Shown here piece after piece: positions 9,766 through 18,528 of a stretch of 28,054 nucleotides of DNA. The position numbers and the translations under genes are program-made. Position 1 is the stretch's first letter. Each line of letters starts with the position of its first letter. Under the pieces are notes generated by a model. The model did no database searches, was not told the DNA's origin, and saw only the letters and a program-made list of their open reading frames with translations. This stretch comes from a virus. Where the stretch lies: positions 1 to 28,054 of IMG/VR virus record IMGVR_UViG_3300025168_000493; one strand, written 5' to 3'.

Positions 9766-10676
9766 AATATCTTTTGTTCCATTAATTTTTCTTGAGTCAA
9801 CATTGCTGTATGTTCAATTTCATATTTAATTTGTTTAAATCCTAATTCACTTGGATCTGAATTTGGTAGGTCTACAAAGTAAACATCTAATCCGTTTGCC
9901 ATAAAGTAGTTAGCTGTATCTAATGCCTGTTTACGTGCATCCATATCTAAACAAATATATATTTCTTGTACACCTTTTTCTACGATACGCATTTTTAATG
10001 TATTTGGTATAGTTTTACCAAATAATGGAATTGCATTTCTTTTAATTGCAATTGCATCAAATGCTCCTTCGACTAATATAATAGGCATTTTCCAGTTTAT
10101 ATGCAATTCAAATCCTATAATATCTTTTGATGTATTTGGATTTTTATGTTTATAATCAGTATCATAATATGCCCGGCCAACAAAATAATTTAAACTACCA
10201 TTAGCATCATAACTAGGAATAATTATTTTACCGTTATATAATCCACTAGTGCAATAACCAATACGATATTTAAGTATATCATGTATAGTAATACCTCTAT
10301 TTTTTAAATAATGCACAGCATTACGATATTCAGGTGCTTTAGTATTAATTTTCCATAATGGTGTATATTCTTCAGGTAATTGTATGACCGGTGTATCGGT
10401 TGTAGTTTTAGTAGGCCGATATTCTACATCATCAAGTAATTGTATTAACCGTGATATTTTTTCACGTTGAACATTGAGTTTACGAAATAATACAGTTAAT
10501 TTACGCCCAGCAGCGTTACATACCCAACAATGCCAATGTTGAGAAACTATATTAACTTCCATTTTCTTTTTACTAGTATGGCAGAATGGGCAATGATATG
10601 CAATGTTATCATTTGAATTGATTTTACCTTTACCAAGTATAGAATCTAAAAGTGTAGTGATAGCAAATTTGCTCAT
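9753..10676 (-). CDS. 61: DnaG-type DNA primase (T4 gp61-like)
   Basis: The 307-residue protein has the two-part layout of phage primases. An N-terminal zinc ribbon shows C29-x2-C32 and C50-x2-C53, with nearby H48 as an alternative ligand. A Toprim domain carries the acidic residues: LVEGAFDA (E203, D207), LDMDA (D244, D246) and SDPSE (D274). The family makes short RNA primers for lagging-strand synthesis at the replication fork together with a replicative helicase, which is not in this window. There is no helicase domain in this protein, matching T4 gp61 rather than the fused T7 gp4. The gene follows a strong sigma70-type promoter and leads directly into the gp47-46 fusion. No convincing Shine-Dalgarno site precedes the ATG at 10676. 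The 13-nt overlap with the next gene suggests co-translation. Confidence 0.92.
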   Translation of the reverse strand: MSKFAITTLLDSILGKGKINSNDNIAYHCPFCHTSKKKMEVNIVSQHWHCWVCNAAGRKLTVLFRKLNVQREKISRLIQLLDDVEYRPTKTTTDTPVIQLPEEYTPLWKINTKAPEYRNAVHYLKNRGITIHDILKYRIGYCTSGLYNGKIIIPSYDANGSLNYFVGRAYYDTDYKHKNPNTSKDIIGFELHINWKMPIILVEGAFDAIAIKRNAIPLFGKTIPNTLKMRIVEKGVQEIYICLDMDARKQALDTANYFMANGLDVYFVDLPNSDPSELGFKQIKYEIEHTAMLTQEKLMEQKILCSI

Positions 10677-10703
10677 TAATATTATATATTAGGTATTAGC
10701 ATT

Positions 10704-10732
10704 ATTATATACTACAATAATGTTTTAATCAA
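10704..10732 (-). promoter_or_regulatory. Sigma70-type promoter for primase and gp47-46
   Basis: On the minus strand, TTGATT (10732-10727) is followed after exactly 17 nt by TATAAT (10709-10704), a perfect -10 and a 4/6 -35 with optimal spacing. Transcription would start near 10697, giving a leader of about 20 nt to the primase ATG. It lies in the largest gap of the window and looks like host-polymerase early expression. Confidence 0.75.
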
Positions 10733-10748
10733 GATAAACTTTCTTAAA

Positions 10749-10764
10749 AATTTATTAATAAATT
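10749..10764 (-). terminator. Weak terminator-like palindrome after the resolvase
   Basis: AATTTATTAATAAATT is a perfect 16-nt palindrome 27 nt after the resolvase stop, followed by TTT on the minus strand. It contains no G or C, so any hairpin is weak. Its position between the late resolvase and the early promoter is what makes it worth listing. Confidence 0.25.
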
Positions 10765-10790
10765 GAATATAGTAAAAATAAGTCGTAAGC

Positions 10791-11198
10791 TCAACCTTTT
10801 AACCAACTTTCTGGTATACTTTTTTCTGCCCATGGTATTTCATGTTTATCACAAAAATCACCGTATGTTGTTTTTGAACCTTTACGTATTTTTGTACGAG
10901 CTGATTGAAATACAATACGTATATCTAATTCCGGATGTTGTTTTTTAATTAACAAATGTTTTTTACGATCTTCTAAAACCCATCGACCTTTTGTTTCTAC
11001 TAAAATTCCATTTGGTAAAGTAAAATCAATTGTATATGTATGTTTTGTTTCTGGTTTAATATATTTTATAACCGTATCTTCATAACCATATTTAACTTTT
11101 GCTTCTGTTAATTGATCTGATACACGATGTTCGAATCCACTTCGATAACCATGTTTAATTGCGTTTGCACGTATCTTTGATTTACGTTTCCATGCCAT
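10791..11198 (-). CDS. T7 endonuclease I-like Holliday-junction resolvase
   Basis: This 135-residue protein matches phage T7 gp3, which cleaves branched DNA. The PD-(D/E)xK active site is intact: E23 (GFEHRV), D58 (TIDFTL), E68 and K70 (LVETKG). The spacing equals that of T7 endonuclease I (E20, D55, E65, K67), shifted by three. The N-terminus is basic (MAWKRKSKIRANA) and the C-terminus ends in SWLKG; conserved Trp and basic residues continue after the active site. The likely job is resolving recombination and replication junctions before packaging, the task of endonuclease VII (gp49) in T4. AATAGGAA supplies the ribosome site. The gene sits directly after a virion gene and before the early promoter of the primase, so it is probably expressed late with the tail genes. 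A different PD-(D/E)xK nuclease is unlikely given the spacing. Confidence 0.9.
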   Translation of the reverse strand: MAWKRKSKIRANAIKHGYRSGFEHRVSDQLTEAKVKYGYEDTVIKYIKPETKHTYTIDFTLPNGILVETKGRWVLEDRKKHLLIKKQHPELDIRIVFQSARTKIRKGSKTTYGDFCDKHEIPWAEKSIPESWLKG

Positions 11199-11215
11199 AA
11201 CTTATTCCTATTTAT

Positions 11216-11224
11216 TATAAATAT
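11216..11224 (-). promoter_or_regulatory. Leader motif ATATTTATA before the resolvase
   Basis: The sense strand reads ATATTTATA immediately after the TAG stop of the upstream virion gene and 17 nt before the resolvase start. A second AT-rich element, TAATAAATAGG, follows and merges into the ribosome site. Confidence 0.5.
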
Positions 11225-12916
11225 CTAATAATCCCAACGAACAATAAAATTCATATCAATATCATCACGTTTTTGAATTGGCTGAGCTAATTTAGACACA
11301 GCTAATAATTGTCCAATATTGTTATATAATCCTATAGTAGTTATATACGGAAAAGCAGAACCAGACATAAACATAGTTTTTATATTAGGACCTGGTAATA
11401 CATTGGATTGATCATGTTGAGATAAAGAACTATTTGTGGGTAACTCATATGTCGCTGATGGGTTCATTGTTACATTATATTGATCTTTTGGTACTCTAAC
11501 TAAAACTTCATTTTCGTATATTGTATGAGTACCTTTATACGAAACATTAAATGTATTATCAAATGCTCCTGAACCGGTATTATATTTTGATAATGGAGAT
11601 GTGACTACTATTTGCCCGTTTCGATAAAAAACATTACCAGCTACATTAGTTTGATATAAAGATGCAGATAAATAATGTCGATTTGATAATGAATTAATTT
11701 CAGAATTACTACATGCATAGTCATACATTCTCATTTCAGCTAATGAATTATGTGTTTGTCCAAAATTTTGACTACCAGATTTAAATGCGCCAATTATAAT
11801 ATCATCATTATTTGCAGTTATTCCACCTGGTATTGTACCTGATGTACCTGATTTAGTTCCGTCAATAAATATTTCACATACAGATGCAGAATTTCGTACT
11901 GAAATATGCTTCCATCCTATATCTGAATTTTTATAATCTGCGGCAGAAGATGATATATGTAATTCTCTTGTTCCATTACTGGCATGAAAATGCCATGATC
12001 CGGATCCGGCTCCACCTAATACTTTTTCTACACCTATAACAAATGGAGTACGAGTTTTAGCATATGACTCGGTTACGCTTGGCATTGAATATATTTTATT
12101 AGTAGTTTTTGTTATTTTATCAACTGGGTCATAATAAGATTGTTTACGTATTCCACCTTTTGATATAATTGGATGATTAATGCCTAAACTATTCTTATGT
12201 AAAAATGAAATTGTCCAATCATCAGTACGATTAAATTTATTAAATTTATCTTCATGAGGAATACGTATGTTAGTATTACTACTTGCTTCTAGATAATGAC
12301 CACTAGAAGCTGCAACTCCACCAGTCATATCAACGCCTGAATAAATAACTATATTACTAGTATCGTATTTTGAACTAATTGTTTTTGGTGTACGAAATTC
12401 GTTATTAAATGATACATATAAAATATTACGACTTTCTGATGCAAAGCTAGAAGTTAATATTAACGCATCGCGTAGATTGCCATTACTATCATCATATAAT
12501 GTATATGAATTTCCATTAGTAAATGTACCAGTAACTGATCCAGGTTTAATTCGTTCACCGACTTGTAAATATGGTAAACTTAAAGTAGATGCGGATTGAT
12601 ATAAATGTTTAACTACTTTTGATTGATTTGTCAATTCTGCAGATCTAGCAGGATCATATGGATATTGATAATAACGATGATTTAATGCATGCCAAACAAC
12701 ATGTTTATTTGTATTATCTAAATTATTAACAGGATATATCGATGATGAATCACCTATATTAATATTACCGTGGAAATAAATACCTTGATGGTGAATATAA
12801 CCAGATGATGTTGTAAATAACGTATCTGTTACATTATAATTTTTATATGCCTTAAACGCGCGTTGCTGGAAATCATTTGAGCGTATTGGACGAAAAACTG
12901 TTGGAATAATTGGCAT
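11225..12916 (-). CDS. Virion protein with LamG/concanavalin-like domain
   Basis: This 563-residue protein has no signal peptide or membrane segment. Residues about 205-410 read as a laminin-G/concanavalin-like beta sandwich: a YLEAS...IRIP entry strand, DDWTISFLHK, GWKHISVRN, CEIFIDGTKSG, DDIIIGAF and a closing LAEMRMYDYACS. Such domains bind carbohydrate or act as structural lectin folds in phage appendages. Residues about 522-563 (YITTIGLYN...LLAV.KLAQPI...WDY) form a module shared with the end of the next upstream protein. The N-terminus begins MPIIPTVFRPIRSNDFQQRAF. The most likely role is a baseplate- or fibre-associated structural protein. The start is forced by an upstream in-frame stop, but the ATG lacks a visible Shine-Dalgarno site (TAAATGATATGAT precedes it). 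Confidence 0.8.
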   Translation of the reverse strand: MPIIPTVFRPIRSNDFQQRAFKAYKNYNVTDTLFTTSSGYIHHQGIYFHGNINIGDSSSIYPVNNLDNTNKHVVWHALNHRYYQYPYDPARSAELTNQSKVVKHLYQSASTLSLPYLQVGERIKPGSVTGTFTNGNSYTLYDDSNGNLRDALILTSSFASESRNILYVSFNNEFRTPKTISSKYDTSNIVIYSGVDMTGGVAASSGHYLEASSNTNIRIPHEDKFNKFNRTDDWTISFLHKNSLGINHPIISKGGIRKQSYYDPVDKITKTTNKIYSMPSVTESYAKTRTPFVIGVEKVLGGAGSGSWHFHASNGTRELHISSSAADYKNSDIGWKHISVRNSASVCEIFIDGTKSGTSGTIPGGITANNDDIIIGAFKSGSQNFGQTHNSLAEMRMYDYACSNSEINSLSNRHYLSASLYQTNVAGNVFYRNGQIVVTSPLSKYNTGSGAFDNTFNVSYKGTHTIYENEVLVRVPKDQYNVTMNPSATYELPTNSSLSQHDQSNVLPGPNIKTMFMSGSAFPYITTIGLYNNIGQLLAVSKLAQPIQKRDDIDMNFIVRWDY

Positions 12917-12934
12917 ATCATATCATTTATTTTT

Positions 12935-14236
12935 TTAAAAATCTAATTTTACTTTAATCAATGCTTCTCGTGTAAAGTTTTTCAATATTGGTTGACTTAA
13001 TTTTGCAACTGCTAATAATTCACGACGATCATTATATAAACCAATAGATGTGATATACGTTTGTGGATCGGCAACAAAAGTATTATATGCTAATTGCCCT
13101 AATGATCCAGTCACAAACGTTGGGTTATTTGAATAATTATATTCTGCATTTTTTGCTCTTACAAAATAATAAGTAGATTTTATTTGTTCTGACGACCTAG
13201 CCTGAATTCCGCCATTAACTCCGGTGGCTGTGACTTGATTAGATCCGGATATTGATTTAAATAATTTAACTGCATTATCACCTTGTATAGCAGATCCAGT
13301 TATTGATGCAAAATTAACTCCTACTGGATGAGGTTTATCTAATTTATCTGCATCTAATATAGCAATACCATATTGTGGATATAATAAACCGTAATAAACT
13401 GGATTTGATGCTTGATATACTCCGGCACCATCTAATGAACCAGAAATTAAATTGTATACTTGACCAGATTCGCCTACATCACCAGCTCGTAATGATGAAT
13501 CATCTATAATTTGTAAATATTGACTATCACCTGATGCTTTCACATTTGATCCAGTATGATTATTTGCATTTAATGAAGGTCCTAACGATCCAGATAATTT
13601 AGCCAATGTAATTTCAAAATTTCCAGGATCTAATTTTTCACGTATACGTGCTCGATTAAAATTTAATACATATATTTGATTTGAATCTATGCCATTAAAT
13701 GTAAACTTTTTATCATTTGGTCCTAATAAAGTTTGTGCATATTGTTTATAAATTGCTCGAGTTGGCGTATCATTATTTAAATTACCAGTAAGATCTTTTG
13801 ATCCAGATCCTCCAAAATGTCCATATGCTAGTGCCAATTCGACGGCGGCACTTGTATTAGTACTAGGATCTCCGGTGCTATATATTTCTTGATAATATGT
13901 TTTTTGAGTTGTAGTTAAATTTGATGAAGTAAACATTGATACTAGACTAGCAACATTTCCATGGAATAATCCACGCGTTATTGTTTCTACATTATTTGAT
14001 AATACATCATCAATAGTATCAAATATTGAATATATTTTACCGTTTCGTGATATAGCACGTAATGCATCTCTTTCTGCAATTATCTCATCTGCCAATGCTC
14101 GAGCCTGATTATCTACAGATACTCGTGAAGGTGTAACAGTCGCTGCTGCTCTTCCTGTAGGTGCATTATTAGCTGGTTGGTTTGCTAATGATGTTTGAAA
14201 ATTTGTCTGACTCATGTTTCTATTATATATTGCCAT
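12935..14236 (-). CDS. Virion structural protein with C-terminal GLYN/LLAV module
   Basis: This 433-residue protein has an N-terminal low-complexity region (Asn, Ala, Thr), then a helical segment around residues 45-110 (QARALADEIIAERDALRAI, then SIFDTIDDVLSN), and a Gly/Ser-rich beta-type body. The last 42 residues or so (YITSIGLYNDRRELLAVAKL, QPILKNFTREA, ending KVKLDF) match the C-terminus of the protein at 11225-12916. The module probably docks both proteins onto the same virion partner or is a folding/assembly tag; that is inference. AAAAGG lies six nucleotides before the ATG. It follows the 224-residue protein by 10 nt, in the same tail operon. No enzyme motif was seen. Its place after the baseplate wedge genes suggests a baseplate-periphery component. 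Confidence 0.75.
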   Translation of the reverse strand: MAIYNRNMSQTNFQTSLANQPANNAPTGRAAATVTPSRVSVDNQARALADEIIAERDALRAISRNGKIYSIFDTIDDVLSNNVETITRGLFHGNVASLVSMFTSSNLTTTQKTYYQEIYSTGDPSTNTSAAVELALAYGHFGGSGSKDLTGNLNNDTPTRAIYKQYAQTLLGPNDKKFTFNGIDSNQIYVLNFNRARIREKLDPGNFEITLAKLSGSLGPSLNANNHTGSNVKASGDSQYLQIIDDSSLRAGDVGESGQVYNLISGSLDGAGVYQASNPVYYGLLYPQYGIAILDADKLDKPHPVGVNFASITGSAIQGDNAVKLFKSISGSNQVTATGVNGGIQARSSEQIKSTYYFVRAKNAEYNYSNNPTFVTGSLGQLAYNTFVADPQTYITSIGLYNDRRELLAVAKLSQPILKNFTREALIKVKLDF

Positions 14237-14246
14237 TATCTACCTT

Positions 14247-14921
14247 TTAATATGTACTTCTTGTACTTCCACCAGTGGTAGTTGATACTGCCACTTTATT
14301 AACTGTTAAATTAATTGATACTCTACCTCCAGTTTCATTACCAATAATTAATATAGTTGCTGATTTATTTGCATCTAAATGTTCTTTAGCAATAATTTCA
14401 AATTCTGTACCTTGTATTGTTACACTTTGAGCGGCTTCGGAATCACCAATAAATTGAGCAACGGTTGTTCCGCCGGTTGCCATCCTAGAACCAATTGATC
14501 TAATTTCAGCTACATCCGAATCTGATAAAATTGCAGTATAACCAAATTGTCTATTACCTCCAGAAAAATTAACAGTATCAGGTTTGATATTAGTTGTTTG
14601 GTTTGCTTGTAATGTTATTGATGATTGACCAACAGATACAACTGGTATACGTCCAGAGCCTTTTGGTAATGTTACTAATTTATGTTTTAACATTTGAGTT
14701 TCATCAGGTAAAGCTTCTAATATTGGCATATTTTCAATGGCAGCACCATAAAATGCAGTACCACTAGGATGTTCTGGATTATATAAATCATAATCAATTT
14801 CATCATCTGCTAATGCAAATTGAGTAATTTTAAATTCATCGCGGCCTCGTGCCAATAATTCTCTACCTTTCTTGGTAAGAATTGCATCTACAGTTATTGA
14901 ACTGTTATTTAAATATCCCAT
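14247..14921 (-). CDS. Conserved phage virion protein, MGYLNNS-type
   Basis: This is a 224-residue protein with a distinctive N-terminus (MGYLNNSSITVDAILTKKGR) followed by LLARGRDEFKITQFALADDE and IDYDLYNPEHPSGTA. I recognise this N-terminal pattern as common in tail-region structural proteins of T4-like marine phages, but know no established biochemical role. The C-terminal half alternates polar and hydrophobic residues (beta-rich) and ends in a Gly/Thr/Ser-rich tail. No membrane segment or catalytic motif is visible. It sits between the 1188-residue tail protein and the two GLYN-module proteins. TAGGA lies upstream of the ATG, and the leader motif lies 17 nt upstream. A baseplate or tail-completion protein is the best guess. 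Confidence 0.75.
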   Translation of the reverse strand: MGYLNNSSITVDAILTKKGRELLARGRDEFKITQFALADDEIDYDLYNPEHPSGTAFYGAAIENMPILEALPDETQMLKHKLVTLPKGSGRIPVVSVGQSSITLQANQTTNIKPDTVNFSGGNRQFGYTAILSDSDVAEIRSIGSRMATGGTTVAQFIGDSEAAQSVTIQGTEFEIIAKEHLDANKSATILIIGNETGGRVSINLTVNKVAVSTTTGGSTRSTY

Positions 14922-14938
14922 AATATATCCTACTTTTT

Positions 14939-14947
14939 AATAAATAT
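14939..14947 (-). promoter_or_regulatory. Leader motif ATATTTATT before the MGYLNNS-type gene
   Basis: The sense strand reads ATATTTATT, 17 nt before the start, followed by AAAAAG. The wider string CATATTTATTAAAAAG is identical at 23450's leader, which is notable for two unrelated genes. Confidence 0.5.
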
Positions 14948-14961
14948 GCTTATCAATAAAT

Positions 14962-17900
14962 TTAACGAACTAATAATGAACCTTGTTCATCCGCTGGCGG
15001 ATCTTCATTATAAATTAACTGATTTGGATTGACAGAATATATTTCAACAATAGGTTTTAAATTTAATGCTACTATTGTTGAATTTATATTAACACCTGGT
15101 GCTGATATTTTAGATCCATTATATCGTAAATTTTCAATTGATTCAATGACATCATCTTGATATGTTGCAAATTCTAAAGATCTACTAGAATATAATCCTA
15201 ATGATTGACTATAAGAACTGCTATAATAAAATGTTTGTGTACTAAATATTGAACTAACTCTAGAACTTGTAACAAATCCTTCATTAACTGTTCCTTGATT
15301 TTTACTAGCAGTTAAATAACTACCAGTAGACATTAAACGAATATTAAAATATAAATTACCTGTTTCTGTATATCCACCAGATCCAGAACTATAAACTGAT
15401 ATTCCAGAAATTACATTTTTTATAGTATCAATACTAGCAGAATGTAATATATATTCTGCACTAGCAGATGGTATTAAATCATTAATTGTTACATCATATT
15501 GAGGATTTGTAAATGCCGGACGCTTTGTAATATGTGATTTTGCTCGTTCTAGAGCATGTGGCTCGACCAATAATCCCATTACTTCATCAACACGTTCTGG
15601 TAGTAATTGTTTTATTTGATTAAATAATGCAAAATCAAATTGACTAAATATTCGTATATAAGCATTTATATCATTACGTTTAGTATATTTTTTCCAATAC
15701 TCTTTTGAAAATTTTTCTAGGTCTGTATATGTGGATTCAAATTCTGCATCTGGATCTCCCATGAAATCATCTAATTCTACATCACCAATTTGATTAAATA
15801 TTTCTTTATTAATCTGATCTGCCATTGAATAAAATAATCCTAATCGATTTGTATCTAAAGGAGCTCTATCAAACCTAGAACGTTCAGCACTATTGACAGG
15901 CGATAATTGTCGTATTAATTCATTATCTTCTAATCGAATTTTTTGTGATCTTGGGACATTACCACCTAATGATACTCCTTGTATATAATACGTTTCTTCT
16001 ATAGGAACAAAATTACCACGTTCTAGATTAACTGGTGTAGTAAATCCATAAGCTGCTGATGCCGTTATGAAAAGACTACCAGATTGCGGATGTTTAGATT
16101 GTATTGTAATACCATCAGTTGATATATCAATAGCATCTAAATCAGTACCTAATGGATGATGCCGCTGCAATGTAGTATATGATGCTGTAGGACTCTGACT
16201 AGATACATATGAAGTCGGATTCAATGTATGTAAATCAAATTGGGTGCTTGTAAATACTTCTGCCCATTCTCTATATTCTTGTACAGATCCACTAAATACA
16301 TCAATAATATCATCTGAGAAATGATTAACGTTATTATTTAATTTTACACTACTACCAGTATTTAATCCACCTAAGTATATTACATCACCAACTTGGCCGC
16401 CTAATTTATCGCCTATTACAGGTCCAACACTTGCAGAATGTATAACTTTACCAGAAATATAATCAGATGCTTTTTGTACATGTATTGTATGAAGATTACT
16501 AGTACGACTCCATTGTAAATTCCAAATATCACCATCATATAATGGTAAATAATCTGTACTACTACTCATTGAACCTGAATCTGCTATTATAATCCGCCCA
16601 TATTTTGTACTACCAGAATATGAACCAGTATAACTAACCGCAATATGCATTGATGCTGAATTTTTTGTAGCATCAAACGCTGTCATTAACAACATACTTT
16701 TTTTCTGACTTGGCTTAAATCTAACTTCTCTAGTAAGTGGTTGCCCTGTCCCAGAACCATTTGCTCCTATACTGTTAGGTATCTTAATATATGAACCACT
16801 ATTAATATGCAATGCATATGTAAATCTATCTTCAATCAAAGTAGGAACATCACCAGAAACTTTTGGACCTCCATATTCTCGTATAGAAAGTAAAGTTTGC
16901 GGAATACCATATGTATTCATTAAAGCTTTTACAGATCTCGCAGTACCTTTAGTTTTAAGTAGATACGGTAAATTATTAACTATTCTACGCCAAACTTCTG
17001 TAGTAATTTGTTCATCTGATTTTGAAAATAACGACCCTGTACTAGCGTATACACCAGATCCAGAATCCACTCCTAATTTATATTGCCATAACGATGATGC
17101 CTGATTACCTTCAGTTAACGACCAACCTAATGATTTTGCAATTCCATATAACGTATCTTTACTTTGACCTAACTCAGGATGTTCTTCTGTATGATAAATT
17201 TTTGATAAATTATCTATATATGAATAAATGATATCATAATGGTGGCCTATCATGTTAACAAATAATTCATATTGTGAATTATTTTCATCTCGGCGTATAT
17301 GTTCTGGAATAGTTTTTACTAACGCAGATTCATTTTCTATATCATATAATGATGCGGTAGCATATGTTCCATTATACCATGACAATGCTATTGAAGATGT
17401 CGAATGGTGTAAATAATGCTTACTACCAGATAAATATTTTGGAAATGATTTAATTTGATATAATTGAGATCCAATTCGACCACCTTCAATTTCATAGTCT
17501 TCTACATTATATAATGCTTGATGTGTAAATAAACTAGATGTTGGATTATTATATAACCAACGTTCAAATCCATCAAAAGAACCTACTACATCATTTTTAC
17601 GACTAGTATTTACAGTTATATTATTTTGTAATGATGTTCCATCTGATCCATTTGCAGAATTTAACGTTTTTATACGTCCAGAATAATATTCTATAAGCTC
17701 TAATTTATATTTAAAATTTGCAATTCGTTCTGCCGCAGAGGAAAATTGTATAAAATTATTAAATCCAGAATAATCAATACCTAATTTTGTACCCGATAAT
17801 GATCCAGAAAACATATTATCAATAATATTTTGAGAAGTCGATGTATTTGCATCTAATAACGTATTCCATGATTTGAAATCAGTTTCTGTTACTGTACCAT

Positions 17901-18528
17901 ACGTTGTTTCAATTTCAAAATTAGGACCTCGTAGTTCTGTAAGACTATCTTCAACATTAGTAGTTTCTATAAAAATATTATCATTATATGAATCTGATAA
18001 TTCATCAATTATCCATGCTGTAGATTCTTCTTCAATATCATTTGGTAATGGATCTAATAAACGTACAACTAAATCATGATCTTCAAATATTTTTTGATTA
18101 ATAATTTTAAAAAGTTGATTTCGTCCAAAATTTAACGCAAGTTCTTGATTTACAGATACATTATTAACAAATTCACGTAACATTCCTTCATGTTCAGAAT
18201 GTTCATTATCAGGCACGGCTACATGTTCAAATCGTAATTCACGACGGTCTGGAGAAATTTCTTTAAGAAAGATCATTGGATAATCTGCAGATCCTAATAC
18301 TGAGTCATAAACATTTATTACAGCATCAAATTCTCCGCGACGTATATTGAATGAATCTAAAACTTCAGTATGATTAATTAAAATTTTATCAACATCAAAT
18401 TCATATCCTTGTGATAACGTTCCTCCTACAATATATCTAAGATTATCTCCCGGAGTAAAGTAATGTACTTCTATTGTACCATCTTTTGCTGATACCTGTT
18501 CTATATTTAATATTGTATTTGCTGCCAT
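14962..18528 (-). CDS. 1188-residue baseplate/tail protein with internal LamG-like domain
   Basis: This is the largest complete tail gene in the window. Around residues 505-555 it contains EVWRRIVNNLPYLLKTKG, then an Ala/Arg-rich turn, MNTYGIPQTLLSIREYGG, a segment characteristic of phage tail/baseplate wedge proteins. A LamG/concanavalin-like domain follows at about 565-775, opening FTYALHINSGSYIKIPNS. Near residues 973-992 is LLPERVDEVMGLLVEPHALE, conserved in related phage proteins. The C-terminus is rich in Ser/Gly/Tyr. No coiled coil or membrane segment is evident. By size and position (after gp6-like, before the small virion proteins) it takes the place of T4 gp7/gp10-type wedge periphery proteins, but homology to these is not asserted. 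Its start overlaps the upstream gene by 22 nt; GAG lies 9 nt before the ATG, a weak ribosome site, so coupling is likely. Confidence 0.8.
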   Translation of the reverse strand: MAANTILNIEQVSAKDGTIEVHYFTPGDNLRYIVGGTLSQGYEFDVDKILINHTEVLDSFNIRRGEFDAVINVYDSVLGSADYPMIFLKEISPDRRELRFEHVAVPDNEHSEHEGMLREFVNNVSVNQELALNFGRNQLFKIINQKIFEDHDLVVRLLDPLPNDIEEESTAWIIDELSDSYNDNIFIETTNVEDSLTELRGPNFEIETTYGTVTETDFKSWNTLLDANTSTSQNIIDNMFSGSLSGTKLGIDYSGFNNFIQFSSAAERIANFKYKLELIEYYSGRIKTLNSANGSDGTSLQNNITVNTSRKNDVVGSFDGFERWLYNNPTSSLFTHQALYNVEDYEIEGGRIGSQLYQIKSFPKYLSGSKHYLHHSTSSIALSWYNGTYATASLYDIENESALVKTIPEHIRRDENNSQYELFVNMIGHHYDIIYSYIDNLSKIYHTEEHPELGQSKDTLYGIAKSLGWSLTEGNQASSLWQYKLGVDSGSGVYASTGSLFSKSDEQITTEVWRRIVNNLPYLLKTKGTARSVKALMNTYGIPQTLLSIREYGGPKVSGDVPTLIEDRFTYALHINSGSYIKIPNSIGANGSGTGQPLTREVRFKPSQKKSMLLMTAFDATKNSASMHIAVSYTGSYSGSTKYGRIIIADSGSMSSSTDYLPLYDGDIWNLQWSRTSNLHTIHVQKASDYISGKVIHSASVGPVIGDKLGGQVGDVIYLGGLNTGSSVKLNNNVNHFSDDIIDVFSGSVQEYREWAEVFTSTQFDLHTLNPTSYVSSQSPTASYTTLQRHHPLGTDLDAIDISTDGITIQSKHPQSGSLFITASAAYGFTTPVNLERGNFVPIEETYYIQGVSLGGNVPRSQKIRLEDNELIRQLSPVNSAERSRFDRAPLDTNRLGLFYSMADQINKEIFNQIGDVELDDFMGDPDAEFESTYTDLEKFSKEYWKKYTKRNDINAYIRIFSQFDFALFNQIKQLLPERVDEVMGLLVEPHALERAKSHITKRPAFTNPQYDVTINDLIPSASAEYILHSASIDTIKNVISGISVYSSGSGGYTETGNLYFNIRLMSTGSYLTASKNQGTVNEGFVTSSRVSSIFSTQTFYYSSSYSQSLGLYSSRSLEFATYQDDVIESIENLRYNGSKISAPGVNINSTIVALNLKPIVEIYSVNPNQLIYNEDPPADEQGSLLVR

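Noticed and set aside
10677-10790. Small RNA or tRNA gene in the largest gap
   Set aside because: The 114-nt gap holds the promoter and a weak AT palindrome. No cloverleaf, acceptor stem or GC-rich fold is visible.
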